64,000 nt of DNA. It comes from Kitasatospora sp. NBC_00374 (GTDB lineage Bacteria > Actinomycetota > Actinomycetes > Streptomycetales > Streptomycetaceae). This document shows, in pieces, positions 33,516-41,129 of the stretch. The translations under genes and the position numbers were made by a program. Below the pieces are notes generated by a model. That model searched no databases. It had not been told where the DNA came from and saw nothing but the letters and a program-made list of their open reading frames with translations. Where the stretch lies: the NCBI RefSeq assembly GCF_041434935.1, contig NZ_CP107964.1, forward strand, positions 5,253,001 to 5,317,000. The letters are read 5' to 3'. Every line of letters starts with the position of its first letter. The first letter of the stretch is position 1.

Positions 33516-34451
33516 TCAGCTGGTGGCGCCGTTGAGCTGCGCCTTGTCGATCGCGCCGGCCTCGACGCCCCACTTCTGCAGGATCTGCTTGTAGGTCCCG
33601 TCGTCGATCAGGGACTGCACCGCGGCCTGGACCGCCGGGGTGAGCGCCGAGCCCTTCGCCAGCGCGATGCCGTACGGCGCGGAGTCGGTCGTCGGGCCGA
33701 GCTTCTCCAGCTGGCCGCCGGTCTGCTTGAGCGCGTAGTCGATGACCGGGGAGTCGGCCATCATGACCTGGTCGCGGCCGGAGACCACGGCGTTGGTGAC
33801 GTCCGTCTGCAGGTCGAACTTGTCACCGTCGTTCGGGACGGTGGGCTTGCCCGCGGCGGTACAGGCCGGGTTGATCACGTCGACGATCTGGTCGGCCTGG
33901 GTGGTGCCGGTCTGGACGGCGATCTTCTTGCCGCACAGGTCGTCGGCGGAGATCTTGTCGGGGTTGCCCTTCTTGACCGCCATGCCGGTGCCGGCGGTGA
34001 AGTAGGTGACCATGTCGACGGTCTGCTCGCGCTCCTTCGTGTCCGTGAAGGAGCTCATGCCGAGCTGGTACTTGTTGGCGCCGATGCCCGGGATGATCGC
34101 GGTGAAGCCGGCGTTCTGGACCTCGGCCTTGAGGCCCAGCTTGGCGGCGACGGCGTTGGCCAGGTCGACGTCCATGCCGACGATGGCGCCCTTGTCGTCC
34201 TGGAACTCGTTCGGCGCGTAGGACGCATCCGATCCGACGATCAGCTTTCCACCCGACTTGAGGTCGGCGGGGACCAGAGCGGCCAGCGAGGGGTCGGCCG
34301 TTACGGCCTTGACCGAGGCGCTCGGGTTCACGGCGGACCCGGACGCCGTGCTGCTCGAGCCGCTGCTGCCGCAGGCGGTCAGGAGCAGGGTGCCGGCGGC
34401 GAGGGTGGCGCCGGCGGCGACGAGGCGGGGGCGAAGGGTGCGGGCGGTCAT
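33516..34451 (-). CDS. Amino acid-binding lipoprotein (first)
   Basis: A 311-residue solute-binding protein (family 3). Signal peptide with lipobox LLTAC (Cys about residue 27) and a Ser/Gly/Thr-rich linker; the domain starts GGKLIVGSDASYAPNEF and contains IVGMDVDLANAVAAKLG, and TGTTQADQIVDVINPAC near the hinge. It feeds the permease encoded 43 bp downstream. The ATG at 34451 follows GGAGGAGA. A second related binding protein gene lies just upstream. Confidence 0.93.
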   Translation of the reverse strand: MTARTLRPRLVAAGATLAAGTLLLTACGSSGSSSTASGSAVNPSASVKAVTADPSLAALVPADLKSGGKLIVGSDASYAPNEFQDDKGAIVGMDVDLANAVAAKLGLKAEVQNAGFTAIIPGIGANKYQLGMSSFTDTKEREQTVDMVTYFTAGTGMAVKKGNPDKISADDLCGKKIAVQTGTTQADQIVDVINPACTAAGKPTVPNDGDKFDLQTDVTNAVVSGRDQVMMADSPVIDYALKQTGGQLEKLGPTTDSAPYGIALAKGSALTPAVQAAVQSLIDDGTYKQILQKWGVEAGAIDKAQLNGATS

Positions 34452-34857
34452 CAGGGGGATCTCCTCCTGTAGGAGAGTCGGGCGGAGCACGCCGCCGGGG
34501 GAGCGGTGCACCAGGTCCGGCGAGCCCGGCGTCGTTGCCGAGGCCGCACTACCGGTCGTTCGGTTGTGCTGGTCCTGCCTGAATTTCTGTCGCCACCCTC
34601 CGCCGAGGTGGACGAATGTGATCGACTTCCTCGGCCTGGTGACGCCTTTCGGCAGCTTGGGCTGGGAGAGGGCCGTTGCGACCGAGTTGGGGGGAATCCT
34701 GCCACTGAGTTCCGGTGAACGGGCCCCTCTACAGATCAAAATCGGATAACGAGGCACCCCAATGTCCGCTATTCGGACGAATATCGAGCCCCTGTCACCC
34801 TGTGTATAAGTATGCAGACCGGAGTGCGCAACGCGAGCACCCCGGCCGGGACATGAC
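34452..34857. other. Promoter region of first amino acid-binding protein
   Basis: No gene is seen in these 406 bp. On the minus strand the region near 34770-34815 is comparatively AT-rich (ACTTATACACAGGG) and could hold a promoter. I see no clear terminator for the second binding-protein gene. Confidence 0.4.
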
Positions 34858-35775
34858 TCAGCCGCCGTTCACCACGGCGTTCTGCGCCGCGCCGTCCTTG
34901 AGGTTCCACTTCTCGAGGATCTTGTCGTAATCGCCACTGCGAATGATCCGGTTGACCGCCTTGACCAGCGTGTCGCGCAGCTGGGTGTTGTCCTTGGCGA
35001 CCGCGATCCCGTACGGGTTCGGCTGCAGCTGCTGTCCGGCCATGTCGAACTGGGTGCCGTTCACGCCCTTCTGGACGGTGTAGGCGGCCACCGGGAAGTC
35101 GTTCATGTCCGCCGCGGCCTTGCCCGAGGCGACCAGCGCCAGAGCCTCGGCGTCGGTGTCGGTCAACTTGATGACCAGGGGCTTCTTGCCCTTGTCGCAG
35201 GCGCCGGTCTGGCGCTGGGCGATGTCCGCCTGGGTGGTCCCGCGCTGCACCGCGATGGTCTGGCCGCACAGGTCGTCCAGCGACTTGATGCTCTTCGGGT
35301 TGCCCTTCGCGACCAGGATCGAGGTACCGGCCATGAAGTAGTCCACGAAGTCGACGCCCGGGCTGATCTGCTGGCCGCTGTCGTCGGTGCCGTCGCGCCG
35401 CTGGCGGTTGTCGGTGATCGCCGACATGGCCACGTCGAACTGCTTGGACTGGAGTCCGGGGACCAGCTTCTCGAAGCCGGTGTCGAGGAACTCGACCTTC
35501 ACCTTGAGCTGCTTGCCGATGGCCTCCGCGAGCTCCGGGTCGAGGCCGGTGGGCTGTCCGTCGGCGCCCTTGAACTCCACCGGGGCGTAGTTCAGGTCCG
35601 AACCGATCTTCAGCACGCCGGAGGTCTTGATCGAGTCCGGCAGCCGGTCGTGCAGGTTCTCCTCGGTGGGCGTGGCGCTGCCGACCGAGCTGCAGCCGGT
35701 GATCAGCAGGGAGCCGACGGCGAGGACCGCGCCGGTCCGGCCGAGACGGCCGGGTATGCGGGCACTGTGGTGCAT
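34858..35775 (-). CDS. Amino acid-binding lipoprotein (second)
   Basis: A 305-residue family 3 binding protein, paralogous to the first one (shared IGSDLNYAPVEF, GLDPELAEAIGKQL, DDLCGQTIAVQRGTTQADI). The signal peptide ends in LLITGC (Cys about residue 28). The ATG at 35775 follows AGGAGGAG. It has no permease of its own and precedes the complete importer by 406 bp on the same strand, so it may widen the importer's substrate range or feed the same permease. It converges with no gene; malic enzyme is divergent upstream. Confidence 0.92.
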   Translation of the reverse strand: MHHSARIPGRLGRTGAVLAVGSLLITGCSSVGSATPTEENLHDRLPDSIKTSGVLKIGSDLNYAPVEFKGADGQPTGLDPELAEAIGKQLKVKVEFLDTGFEKLVPGLQSKQFDVAMSAITDNRQRRDGTDDSGQQISPGVDFVDYFMAGTSILVAKGNPKSIKSLDDLCGQTIAVQRGTTQADIAQRQTGACDKGKKPLVIKLTDTDAEALALVASGKAAADMNDFPVAAYTVQKGVNGTQFDMAGQQLQPNPYGIAVAKDNTQLRDTLVKAVNRIIRSGDYDKILEKWNLKDGAAQNAVVNGG

Positions 35776-36463
35776 GGAGCTGCTCCTCCTGTGGGAGAGG
35801 GGGTGGTGCTGTCCCACCGGGTGCGCGGGTGTGCGCCGCGGTGGCGGGCGCGCGCTCGGATGCCGGCCGAGGGGGGAGCGCGACCGTCCGGTTCCGGTGG
35901 TCGATTCGCAGATCCTGCCATCCCGCCCTGATGAGCCGGGTGTCGGGTGTGTCAGAATCTGGTATCGGGTGACCCCCGAAGTTCGAACGAACACAGACCG
36001 CCGGTTCGCGACAGGACCGGGGTGCACAGGACCGGAAGTCGAAGACTCGACTCTGGATCCGAGGCACCGACTCCCCTCCGTGTCTGCGTTCACTCCTACG
36101 GGTGCGCGTGCTGGCCAGGTGTTGCCGCCACTGGCACTCCGGGTTCTTCCGAGATCCGGGTGTCGTCAAGTGGCCGTAAGGCCGTGAACAGCGCGTGACA
36201 AGGACGAAAAGGCACAGGTGCGGTGCCTTCGCCCGACCTAGGCTCAAGCGGTGTCTGTCACCTTCCCGGCTCCGGCTGGTGACGCCTGGGTACGACCGGA
36301 AGAACAGCGCAGAACAGAAACCCTCATCCGAGGGCGCCGCCCGACGGCCGCGCCCCGACCCGGCCACCGGGTACGCCCCCCGCGTACCCGGGTTTTCCGT
36401 CATTCGGCCGGATCGCCCGACCGTCGGCCGCGTCCTCGCCTGATCATTGACGAAGAGGTCAAC
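35776..36463. other. Divergent promoter region of binding protein and malic enzyme
   Basis: These 688 bp hold no gene I can support. TAGGCT (36239-36244) ends 6 bp before a GTG at 36251 that is in frame with malic enzyme. This could be a leaderless start adding 71 residues, but the extension is Arg/Pro-rich and does not look like protein, so I read it as a 5' leader. Near 35980-35995 AAGTTCGAACGAAC contains the palindrome GTTCGAAC. Confidence 0.4.
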
Positions 36464-37660
36464 GTGGCAGCGGAGATCATCCACCCCAACACCCAGGACA
36501 CCGTCGATCCCGTCGACGCCGTCTTCGCCCTCCACCGCGGCGGCAAGATGGAGATCCGGGCGACCGTTCCGGTCCGCGACGCGGACGACCTGTCCCTCGC
36601 CTACACCCCCGGTGTGGCGCGGGTCTGCACCGCCATCGCCGAGCAGCCCGACCTGGTCAACGACTACACCTGGAAGTCGAACGTGGTCGCGGTCGTCACC
36701 GACGGCACCGCCGTGCTCGGCCTCGGCGACATCGGCCCGGAGGCCTCCCTGCCCGTGATGGAGGGCAAGGCGATCCTGTTCAAGCAGTTCGGCGGCGTGG
36801 ACGCGGTGCCGATCGCGCTGGCCTGCACCGAGGTGGACGAGATCGTCGAGACCGTGGTCCGGCTCGCCCCCTCCTTCGGGGGTGTCAACCTGGAGGACAT
36901 CTCCGCCCCGCGCTGCTTCGAGATCGAGCGCCGGCTCCAGGACGCGCTGGACATCCCGATCTTCCACGACGACCAGCACGGCACCGCGATCGTCACCACC
37001 GCCGCGCTCTGGAACGCGGCCAAGGTGACCGGCCGGGAGATCGGCAGCCTGCGCGCCGTCATCTCCGGCGCCGGCGCCGCCGGCATCGCGATCGCCAAGA
37101 TGCTGGTCGCCGCCGGCATCGGCGACGTGTCGGTCTGCGACCGGCGCGGTGTGGTCCACGAGGGCCGCGGCGACCTGACCGACGTCAAGGCCGAGATCGC
37201 CGCGCTGACCAACCGGACCGGCGTCCAGGGCAGCCTCAACGACGCGCTCAAGGGTGCCGACGTGTTCATCGGCGTCTCCGGCGGCACCGTGCCGGAGGAG
37301 GCCGTGGCCACCATGGCCGAGGGCTGCTTCATCTTCGCGATGGCCAACCCCAACCCGGAGATCCACCCCGAGGTGGCGCACAAGTACGCGGCCGTGGTCG
37401 CCACCGGGCGCTCCGACTTCCCGAACCAGATCAACAACGTGCTGGCCTTCCCCGGCATCTTCGCCGGTGCGCTCCAGGTCCGGGCCACCCGGATCACCGA
37501 GGGCATGAAGCTGGCCGCCGCCAAGGCCCTGGCCGCGGTGGTCGCCGACGAGCTGACGGCGCAGAAGGTCATCCCCTCCCCGTTCGACCAGCGGGTCGCG
37601 CCGGCCGTCACCAAGGCCGTCGCCGAGGCCGCCCGGGCCGAGGGTGTCGCCCGCCTCTGA
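36464..37660 (+). CDS. Malic enzyme (probably NADP-dependent, SCO5261-like)
   Basis: A 398-residue decarboxylating malate dehydrogenase, of the short bacterial type without a phosphotransacetylase tail. It converts malate to pyruvate and CO2. Motifs: YTPGV (47-51), DGTAVLGLGDIGP (80-92), Glu145-Asp146 and Asp169-Asp170 for metal binding, and the Rossmann GAGAAG (202-207). By position it corresponds to S. coelicolor SCO5261, reported to prefer NADP, and the product feeds acetyl-CoA and NADPH for lipid and antibiotic synthesis. The cofactor preference here is inferred. The start GTG 36464 follows GAAGAGG. Confidence 0.92.
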   Translation: MAAEIIHPNTQDTVDPVDAVFALHRGGKMEIRATVPVRDADDLSLAYTPGVARVCTAIAEQPDLVNDYTWKSNVVAVVTDGTAVLGLGDIGPEASLPVMEGKAILFKQFGGVDAVPIALACTEVDEIVETVVRLAPSFGGVNLEDISAPRCFEIERRLQDALDIPIFHDDQHGTAIVTTAALWNAAKVTGREIGSLRAVISGAGAAGIAIAKMLVAAGIGDVSVCDRRGVVHEGRGDLTDVKAEIAALTNRTGVQGSLNDALKGADVFIGVSGGTVPEEAVATMAEGCFIFAMANPNPEIHPEVAHKYAAVVATGRSDFPNQINNVLAFPGIFAGALQVRATRITEGMKLAAAKALAAVVADELTAQKVIPSPFDQRVAPAVTKAVAEAARAEGVARL

Positions 37661-37765
37661 CACTGCCTCACGGACGACCGGCGGACGGCCGGGGAACGGA
37701 CACGCGGTGCAGCTCACACCTCCGCGTGGTTCCGGGCCCCGGCCGTCGCGGCTATCGTCCGGGTC

Positions 37766-38728
37766 ATGTTCGCTGCCTACGCCGCCCGAATCGACCCCGC
37801 CGACCCGCTCGGCGGACTCGAACTCGGAGACCTCCCGGAACCCGAGGCCCGCGAGGGCTGGAGCGTGGTGACCGTCAAGGCCGCCACCCTCAACCACCAC
37901 GACCTGTGGTCGCTGCGCGGGGTCGGACTGCCCGCCGAGCGGCTGCCGATGATCCTCGGCTGCGACGCCGCGGGCGTCGACGAGCACGGCAACGAGGTGG
38001 TCCTGCACTCGGTGATCGGCCAGAGCGGCCACGGGGTCGGCCCCGCCGAGCCCCGCTCGATCCTGACCGAGCGCTACCAGGGCACCTTCGCCCAGAAGGT
38101 CGCGGTGCCGACCTGGAACCTGCTGCCCAAGCCGGCCCAACTCAGCTTCGAGCAGGCCGCCTGCCTGCCGACCGCCTGGCTGACGGCCTATCGGATGCTC
38201 TTCACCAACGCCGGCGTGAAGCCCGGCGACACCGTGCTCGTCCAGGGCGCCGGCGGCGGCGTCTCCACCGCGCTGGTCGTCCTCGCGAAGGCTGCCGGCC
38301 TGCGGGTCTGGGTGACCGGGCGGGACGAGGCCAAGCGGGCCCGCGCGGTCGAACTCGGCGCGGACGCCGCGTTCGAGAGCGGCGCCCGGCTGCCCGAGCG
38401 GGTCGACGCGGTGATGGAGACCGTCGGTGCGGCGACCTGGTCGCACTCGGTGAAGTCGCTGCGGCCCGGCGGCACGATCGTCATCTCCGGCGCGACCTCG
38501 GGTGCCAACCCCACGGCCACCGAGCTGAACCGGATCTTCTTCCTGGAGCTCCGGGTGGTCGGCTCGACCATGGGCACCAAGGAGGAACTGGCCGGGCTGC
38601 TCTCGCTCTGCGCCACGGCGGGGGTCCGCCCGGTGATCGACAGCGTGCTGCCGCTGACCGAGGCGCGGGAGGGCTTCGCCCGGCTGGCCAAGGGCGAGGT
38701 CTTCGGAAAGATCGTCCTCACCCCCTGA
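37766..38728 (+). CDS. Zinc-type alcohol dehydrogenase-like / quinone oxidoreductase
   Basis: A 320-residue MDR-superfamily protein. The catalytic GroES-like domain begins near residue 30 (VKAATLNHHDLWSLRG); the nucleotide-binding domain has VLVQGAGGGVSTALV (about 157-171). The structural zinc cysteines are absent, as in zinc-less quinone oxidoreductases, and Cys66-Asp67 remain from the active site. NADPH-dependent reduction of quinones or enones is likely. The ATG at 37766 has a TATCGT sequence 8 bp upstream that could make it leaderless. It lies downstream of malic enzyme in the same direction. Confidence 0.88.
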   Translation: MFAAYAARIDPADPLGGLELGDLPEPEAREGWSVVTVKAATLNHHDLWSLRGVGLPAERLPMILGCDAAGVDEHGNEVVLHSVIGQSGHGVGPAEPRSILTERYQGTFAQKVAVPTWNLLPKPAQLSFEQAACLPTAWLTAYRMLFTNAGVKPGDTVLVQGAGGGVSTALVVLAKAAGLRVWVTGRDEAKRARAVELGADAAFESGARLPERVDAVMETVGAATWSHSVKSLRPGGTIVISGATSGANPTATELNRIFFLELRVVGSTMGTKEELAGLLSLCATAGVRPVIDSVLPLTEAREGFARLAKGEVFGKIVLTP

Positions 38729-38744
38729 GGCACCGCCCACCGAC

Positions 38745-38797
38745 GCGAGGTGTCTCCCGGCCCGGGCCGATCCGGCACGCGCCGGGAGACACCTCGC
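38745..38797. terminator. Bidirectional terminator between oxidoreductase and padR
   Basis: A perfect 17-bp stem (38745-38761 with 38781-38797) with a 19-nt loop between convergent genes. Confidence 0.85.
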
Positions 38798-38819
38798 ACT
38801 CCGCTCCGCCGACGGCTCG

Positions 38820-39851
38820 TCAGCCGAGCAGGCGGTGGATCCGTTCGGCCGCCGACGCCAGGACGGCCTGGGTCTCGGCAAGCTGAGCCGACGTCACACC
38901 CCGCCCGTCCCGGGCCGCGTCGCGGACCTGGTCGCGGAAGCGGTCCAGCAGCCGCTCCAGCTCGCGGGCCGGTTCGCCGGCCTGGTCGACGCGGGCCCAG
39001 CCGGGCAGCTCGGCGGTGGCCGCCCCGGCGTCGTCGGCGTCCTTGTCCAGGTCGATCCGGGTGACCCGGATCTCCTCGCCCTCCGACTGGCCGCCCCAGC
39101 GGGCCGCGTCCGCCAGCGAGGACAGCCCCTTGGTCAGCTCGGCCAGGCCCTCGGCGAGCCCGGTCGACCAGTCGCCGCGGGCCGTGTGCTCGCGGACCTG
39201 CTGCTCGACCCGCCGCTTGAGCCGCAGCGCCTCCTGCTGCGCCGCGCTGCGGGCGGCCCTGGACTGCTCGCGCAGCCGACGGGCCTCCTGCTCGGCGGCC
39301 CGGGCCTTCTCCTTCGCCGCCCGCTCCTGCTCCTTGGCGCGCTTGGCCTGCTCCTTGGCCTGGGACTTGAACTGGGCGAACTCCTCCTTGGCGCGCTGCC
39401 AGGACTCGCGGTCACCCCAGGGGCCGGCCCACGGGTCACCGCCCGGCGCTGCGGCGGGCTTCCCGGCGGCCTGCTCGGCCTCGCCCCAGAGCTCCTCGCG
39501 CAGGTCCTTGGCGTTGTCCCGGACGTCCTCGCGGATCGCGTCGGCCAGCTGGGAGACGGACTCCACGATCTCCACCTCCAGCTCGGCGAGCTCCGGCTGA
39601 CGGTCGGCCAGTTCCTGGCGGCCCGCGTCGGTGAGCCGGTAGACCTTGCGGCCGCCCTCGGTGCTGTGGGTGACCAGGCCCTCCTTCTCCAGCTTGGCCA
39701 GCCGCGGGTAGACGGTGCCCGCCGAGGGTGCGTACAGGCCCTGGAAGCGCTCCTCCAGCAGGCGGATCACCTCGTACCCGTGGCGCGGTGACTCGTCGAG
39801 CAGCTTGAGCAGGTACAGGCGCAGTCGGCCGTGGCCGAAGACCGGGGTCAT
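38820..39851 (-). CDS. PadR-family regulator with long coiled-coil
   Basis: A 343-residue protein. Residues 1-80 form the winged-helix PadR domain (GRLRLYLLKLLDESPRHGYEVIRLL, then the AGTVYPRLAKLEKEGLV recognition part). Unlike ordinary PadR proteins of about 110-180 residues it continues with a 130-residue highly charged coiled-coil (EEFAQFKSQAKEQAKRAKEQ and onward) and a further C-terminal domain. It is encoded 1 bp after the DUF4097 gene and both should be cotranscribed. It probably represses its own operon through the ATCG palindromes at 40768-40806. The coiled-coil suggests higher-order assembly on DNA or with a partner. Confidence 0.9.
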   Translation of the reverse strand: MTPVFGHGRLRLYLLKLLDESPRHGYEVIRLLEERFQGLYAPSAGTVYPRLAKLEKEGLVTHSTEGGRKVYRLTDAGRQELADRQPELAELEVEIVESVSQLADAIREDVRDNAKDLREELWGEAEQAAGKPAAAPGGDPWAGPWGDRESWQRAKEEFAQFKSQAKEQAKRAKEQERAAKEKARAAEQEARRLREQSRAARSAAQQEALRLKRRVEQQVREHTARGDWSTGLAEGLAELTKGLSSLADAARWGGQSEGEEIRVTRIDLDKDADDAGAATAELPGWARVDQAGEPARELERLLDRFRDQVRDAARDGRGVTSAQLAETQAVLASAAERIHRLLG

Positions 39852-39852
39852 C

Positions 39853-40749
39853 TCAGACCTCCTTGGTCAGATCGGGGCCGGCCGGGAGCTCCTTGGCCGG
39901 CTCGGGGCGGTCGTCCTCGCCCTCGGGCCGACGGAGCACCGTGACCGGGCCGGAGACGGAGGTGACCTGCAGCTTGCCGGCGCCGGAGCCGAGCTGGCCG
40001 GAGAGCCGCTTGGTGCCCCAGCTGCCGGTGACCTTGAGCTCCTCGAAGGTGCTGGAGACATCACCGCTGGTGGAGCCGGCCTCTACCTTGGCGTCGGCCA
40101 CCGAGGGCAGCCGGATGCCGACCTGGCCGCTGACCGTGGAGACCTTGATGTCGGTCGGGGTGGCCACGTCCAGGTCCAGGGTGACCGCGCCGCTGATCGA
40201 GTGGGCGAGGATCCGCTCGGCCGCGCCGGCCACCAGGGTGATCGCCCCCGAGACGGTGTTGACCTTGAGCTCACCGGCGACCCGCTGGGCGGTCACGTCG
40301 CCGGAGACGGTGTTGGCCAGCACCTTCCCGGACAGGCCCACCAGGGTCGCGTCGCCGCTCGCGCTGTGGGCGCCGACGCCGCCGGTGATCCCGGAGACGG
40401 TGGCCTCCGCGGAGACGGTGCCGACCTTGACCTCGGTGCCGGCCGGAACGGCCAGCGTGACCTCCGCGCGGCGCCCGCGACGCAGCGAGCCGAAGAAGTC
40501 CTTGACCGACTGCACCGACTTCACCGTCTCGCCGAAGTCGCTCCAGCCGAGGTCCTTGTACGCCACCGTCAGCACCCCGTCCTCCAGGGTGACCAGCAGC
40601 GGCTCCCCGGTGACCTCGGTCACCTCCAGCAGTGCCGGGCCGTCGGTGGCGACCACCTTGACGGCGCCGCCGACCAGCCGTACGTGCAGGGCCTCGACCG
40701 TCTCGTCGAAGCCGATCCGGTCGGGCTCACCGATCGTCCACTGGGCCAT
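39853..40749 (-). CDS. DUF4097-type beta-solenoid protein
   Basis: A 298-residue protein made of repeated short beta strands with SG/VSG turns (for example ATVSGITGGVGAHSASGDAT, ANTVSGDVTAQRV, NTVSGAITLVAG and STVSGQVGIRL, spaced about 18-20 residues apart), the DUF4097 pattern. It has no signal peptide or membrane segment, so it is cytosolic. It begins MAQWTIGEP and lies directly before the PadR gene, with which it forms an operon in many streptomycetes. It may modulate PadR or sense a cell-envelope cue, but the role is unknown. The start is ATG 40749. Confidence 0.9.
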   Translation of the reverse strand: MAQWTIGEPDRIGFDETVEALHVRLVGGAVKVVATDGPALLEVTEVTGEPLLVTLEDGVLTVAYKDLGWSDFGETVKSVQSVKDFFGSLRRGRRAEVTLAVPAGTEVKVGTVSAEATVSGITGGVGAHSASGDATLVGLSGKVLANTVSGDVTAQRVAGELKVNTVSGAITLVAGAAERILAHSISGAVTLDLDVATPTDIKVSTVSGQVGIRLPSVADAKVEAGSTSGDVSSTFEELKVTGSWGTKRLSGQLGSGAGKLQVTSVSGPVTVLRRPEGEDDRPEPAKELPAGPDLTKEV

Positions 40750-40767
40750 TTCGTCCCGCCTCCCGTT

Positions 40768-40806
40768 CGCGATGTATCGCGTTCCTCTGTTCAACACGAT
40801 ATATCG
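40768..40806. promoter_or_regulatory. Two palindromes, likely PadR operator
   Basis: CGCGATGTATCGCG (40768-40781, arms CGCGAT/ATCGCG) and CGATATATCG (40797-40806, perfect; the minus strand reads CGCGATATATCGTG) lie 19-57 bp before the DUF4097 start, 29-27 bp apart centre to centre. ATATCG-type palindromes are usual for PadR autoregulation, and the second may overlap the -10 region. Confidence 0.65.
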
Positions 40807-40844
40807 CGAATCGGCGAAGTCAAGCGGTTCTGCCCACGGACACG

Positions 40845-40882
40845 CGAACGGCCCGGGAGGCGGTTGCCTCCCGGGCCGTTCG
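40845..40882 (-). terminator. Terminator after DUF6104-like gene
   Basis: A perfect 17-bp stem (40845-40861 with 40866-40882), loop GGTT, 17 bp after the stop codon of the small gene at 40899. Confidence 0.88.
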
Positions 40883-40898
40883 TCAGCGGCTCAGCCAC

Positions 40899-41078
40899 TC
40901 ACTCGTCGTCCTCGTCGTCGAGCCGGGCCAGCCAGGTGGCCAGCCGCTCGACCGGGATCTCGAAGTCCGGGTTGAGGTCGACGAACTCGCGCAGGCGCTC
41001 GGCCAGCCACTCGAAGGTGACCTCCTCGTCGCCGCGCCGGCTCTCCAGTTCCTCGATGCCGCGGTCGGTGAAGTACAC
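40899..41078 (-). CDS. Small acidic protein (DUF6104-like), 59 residues
   Basis: This short gene reads VYFTDRGIEELESRRGDEEV and continues with TFEWLAERLREFVDLNPDFE up to WLARLDDEDDE. It has strong GC third-position bias and a typical amphipathic helical sequence. It matches a conserved streptomycete family that I recall as DUF6104. The GTG at 41078 is the likely start. It lies 51 bp downstream of the Ser/Thr kinase gene on the same strand and ends before a terminator, so it is probably the second gene of the kinase operon. Function is unknown; a kinase substrate is conceivable. Confidence 0.82.
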   Translation of the reverse strand: MYFTDRGIEELESRRGDEEVTFEWLAERLREFVDLNPDFEIPVERLATWLARLDDEDDE

Positions 41079-41129
41079 GGTGCGCTCCGGTCCGGTGGGA
41101 TCTGACCAGGTCAGGATAGTCGGGGTCGG

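Noticed and set aside
36251..36463. N-terminal extension of malic enzyme from GTG 36251
   Set aside because: Although a -10-like TAGGCT lies upstream, the 71 extra residues are Arg/Pro-rich and absent from the family as I know it; kept as a 5' leader.
34769..38881. Open frame of 1370 codons on the minus strand
   Set aside because: It runs antisense through malic enzyme and the oxidoreductase and out of frame through a binding protein. It is a high-GC shadow: the true genes in the other frames have clear motifs and this frame has none.
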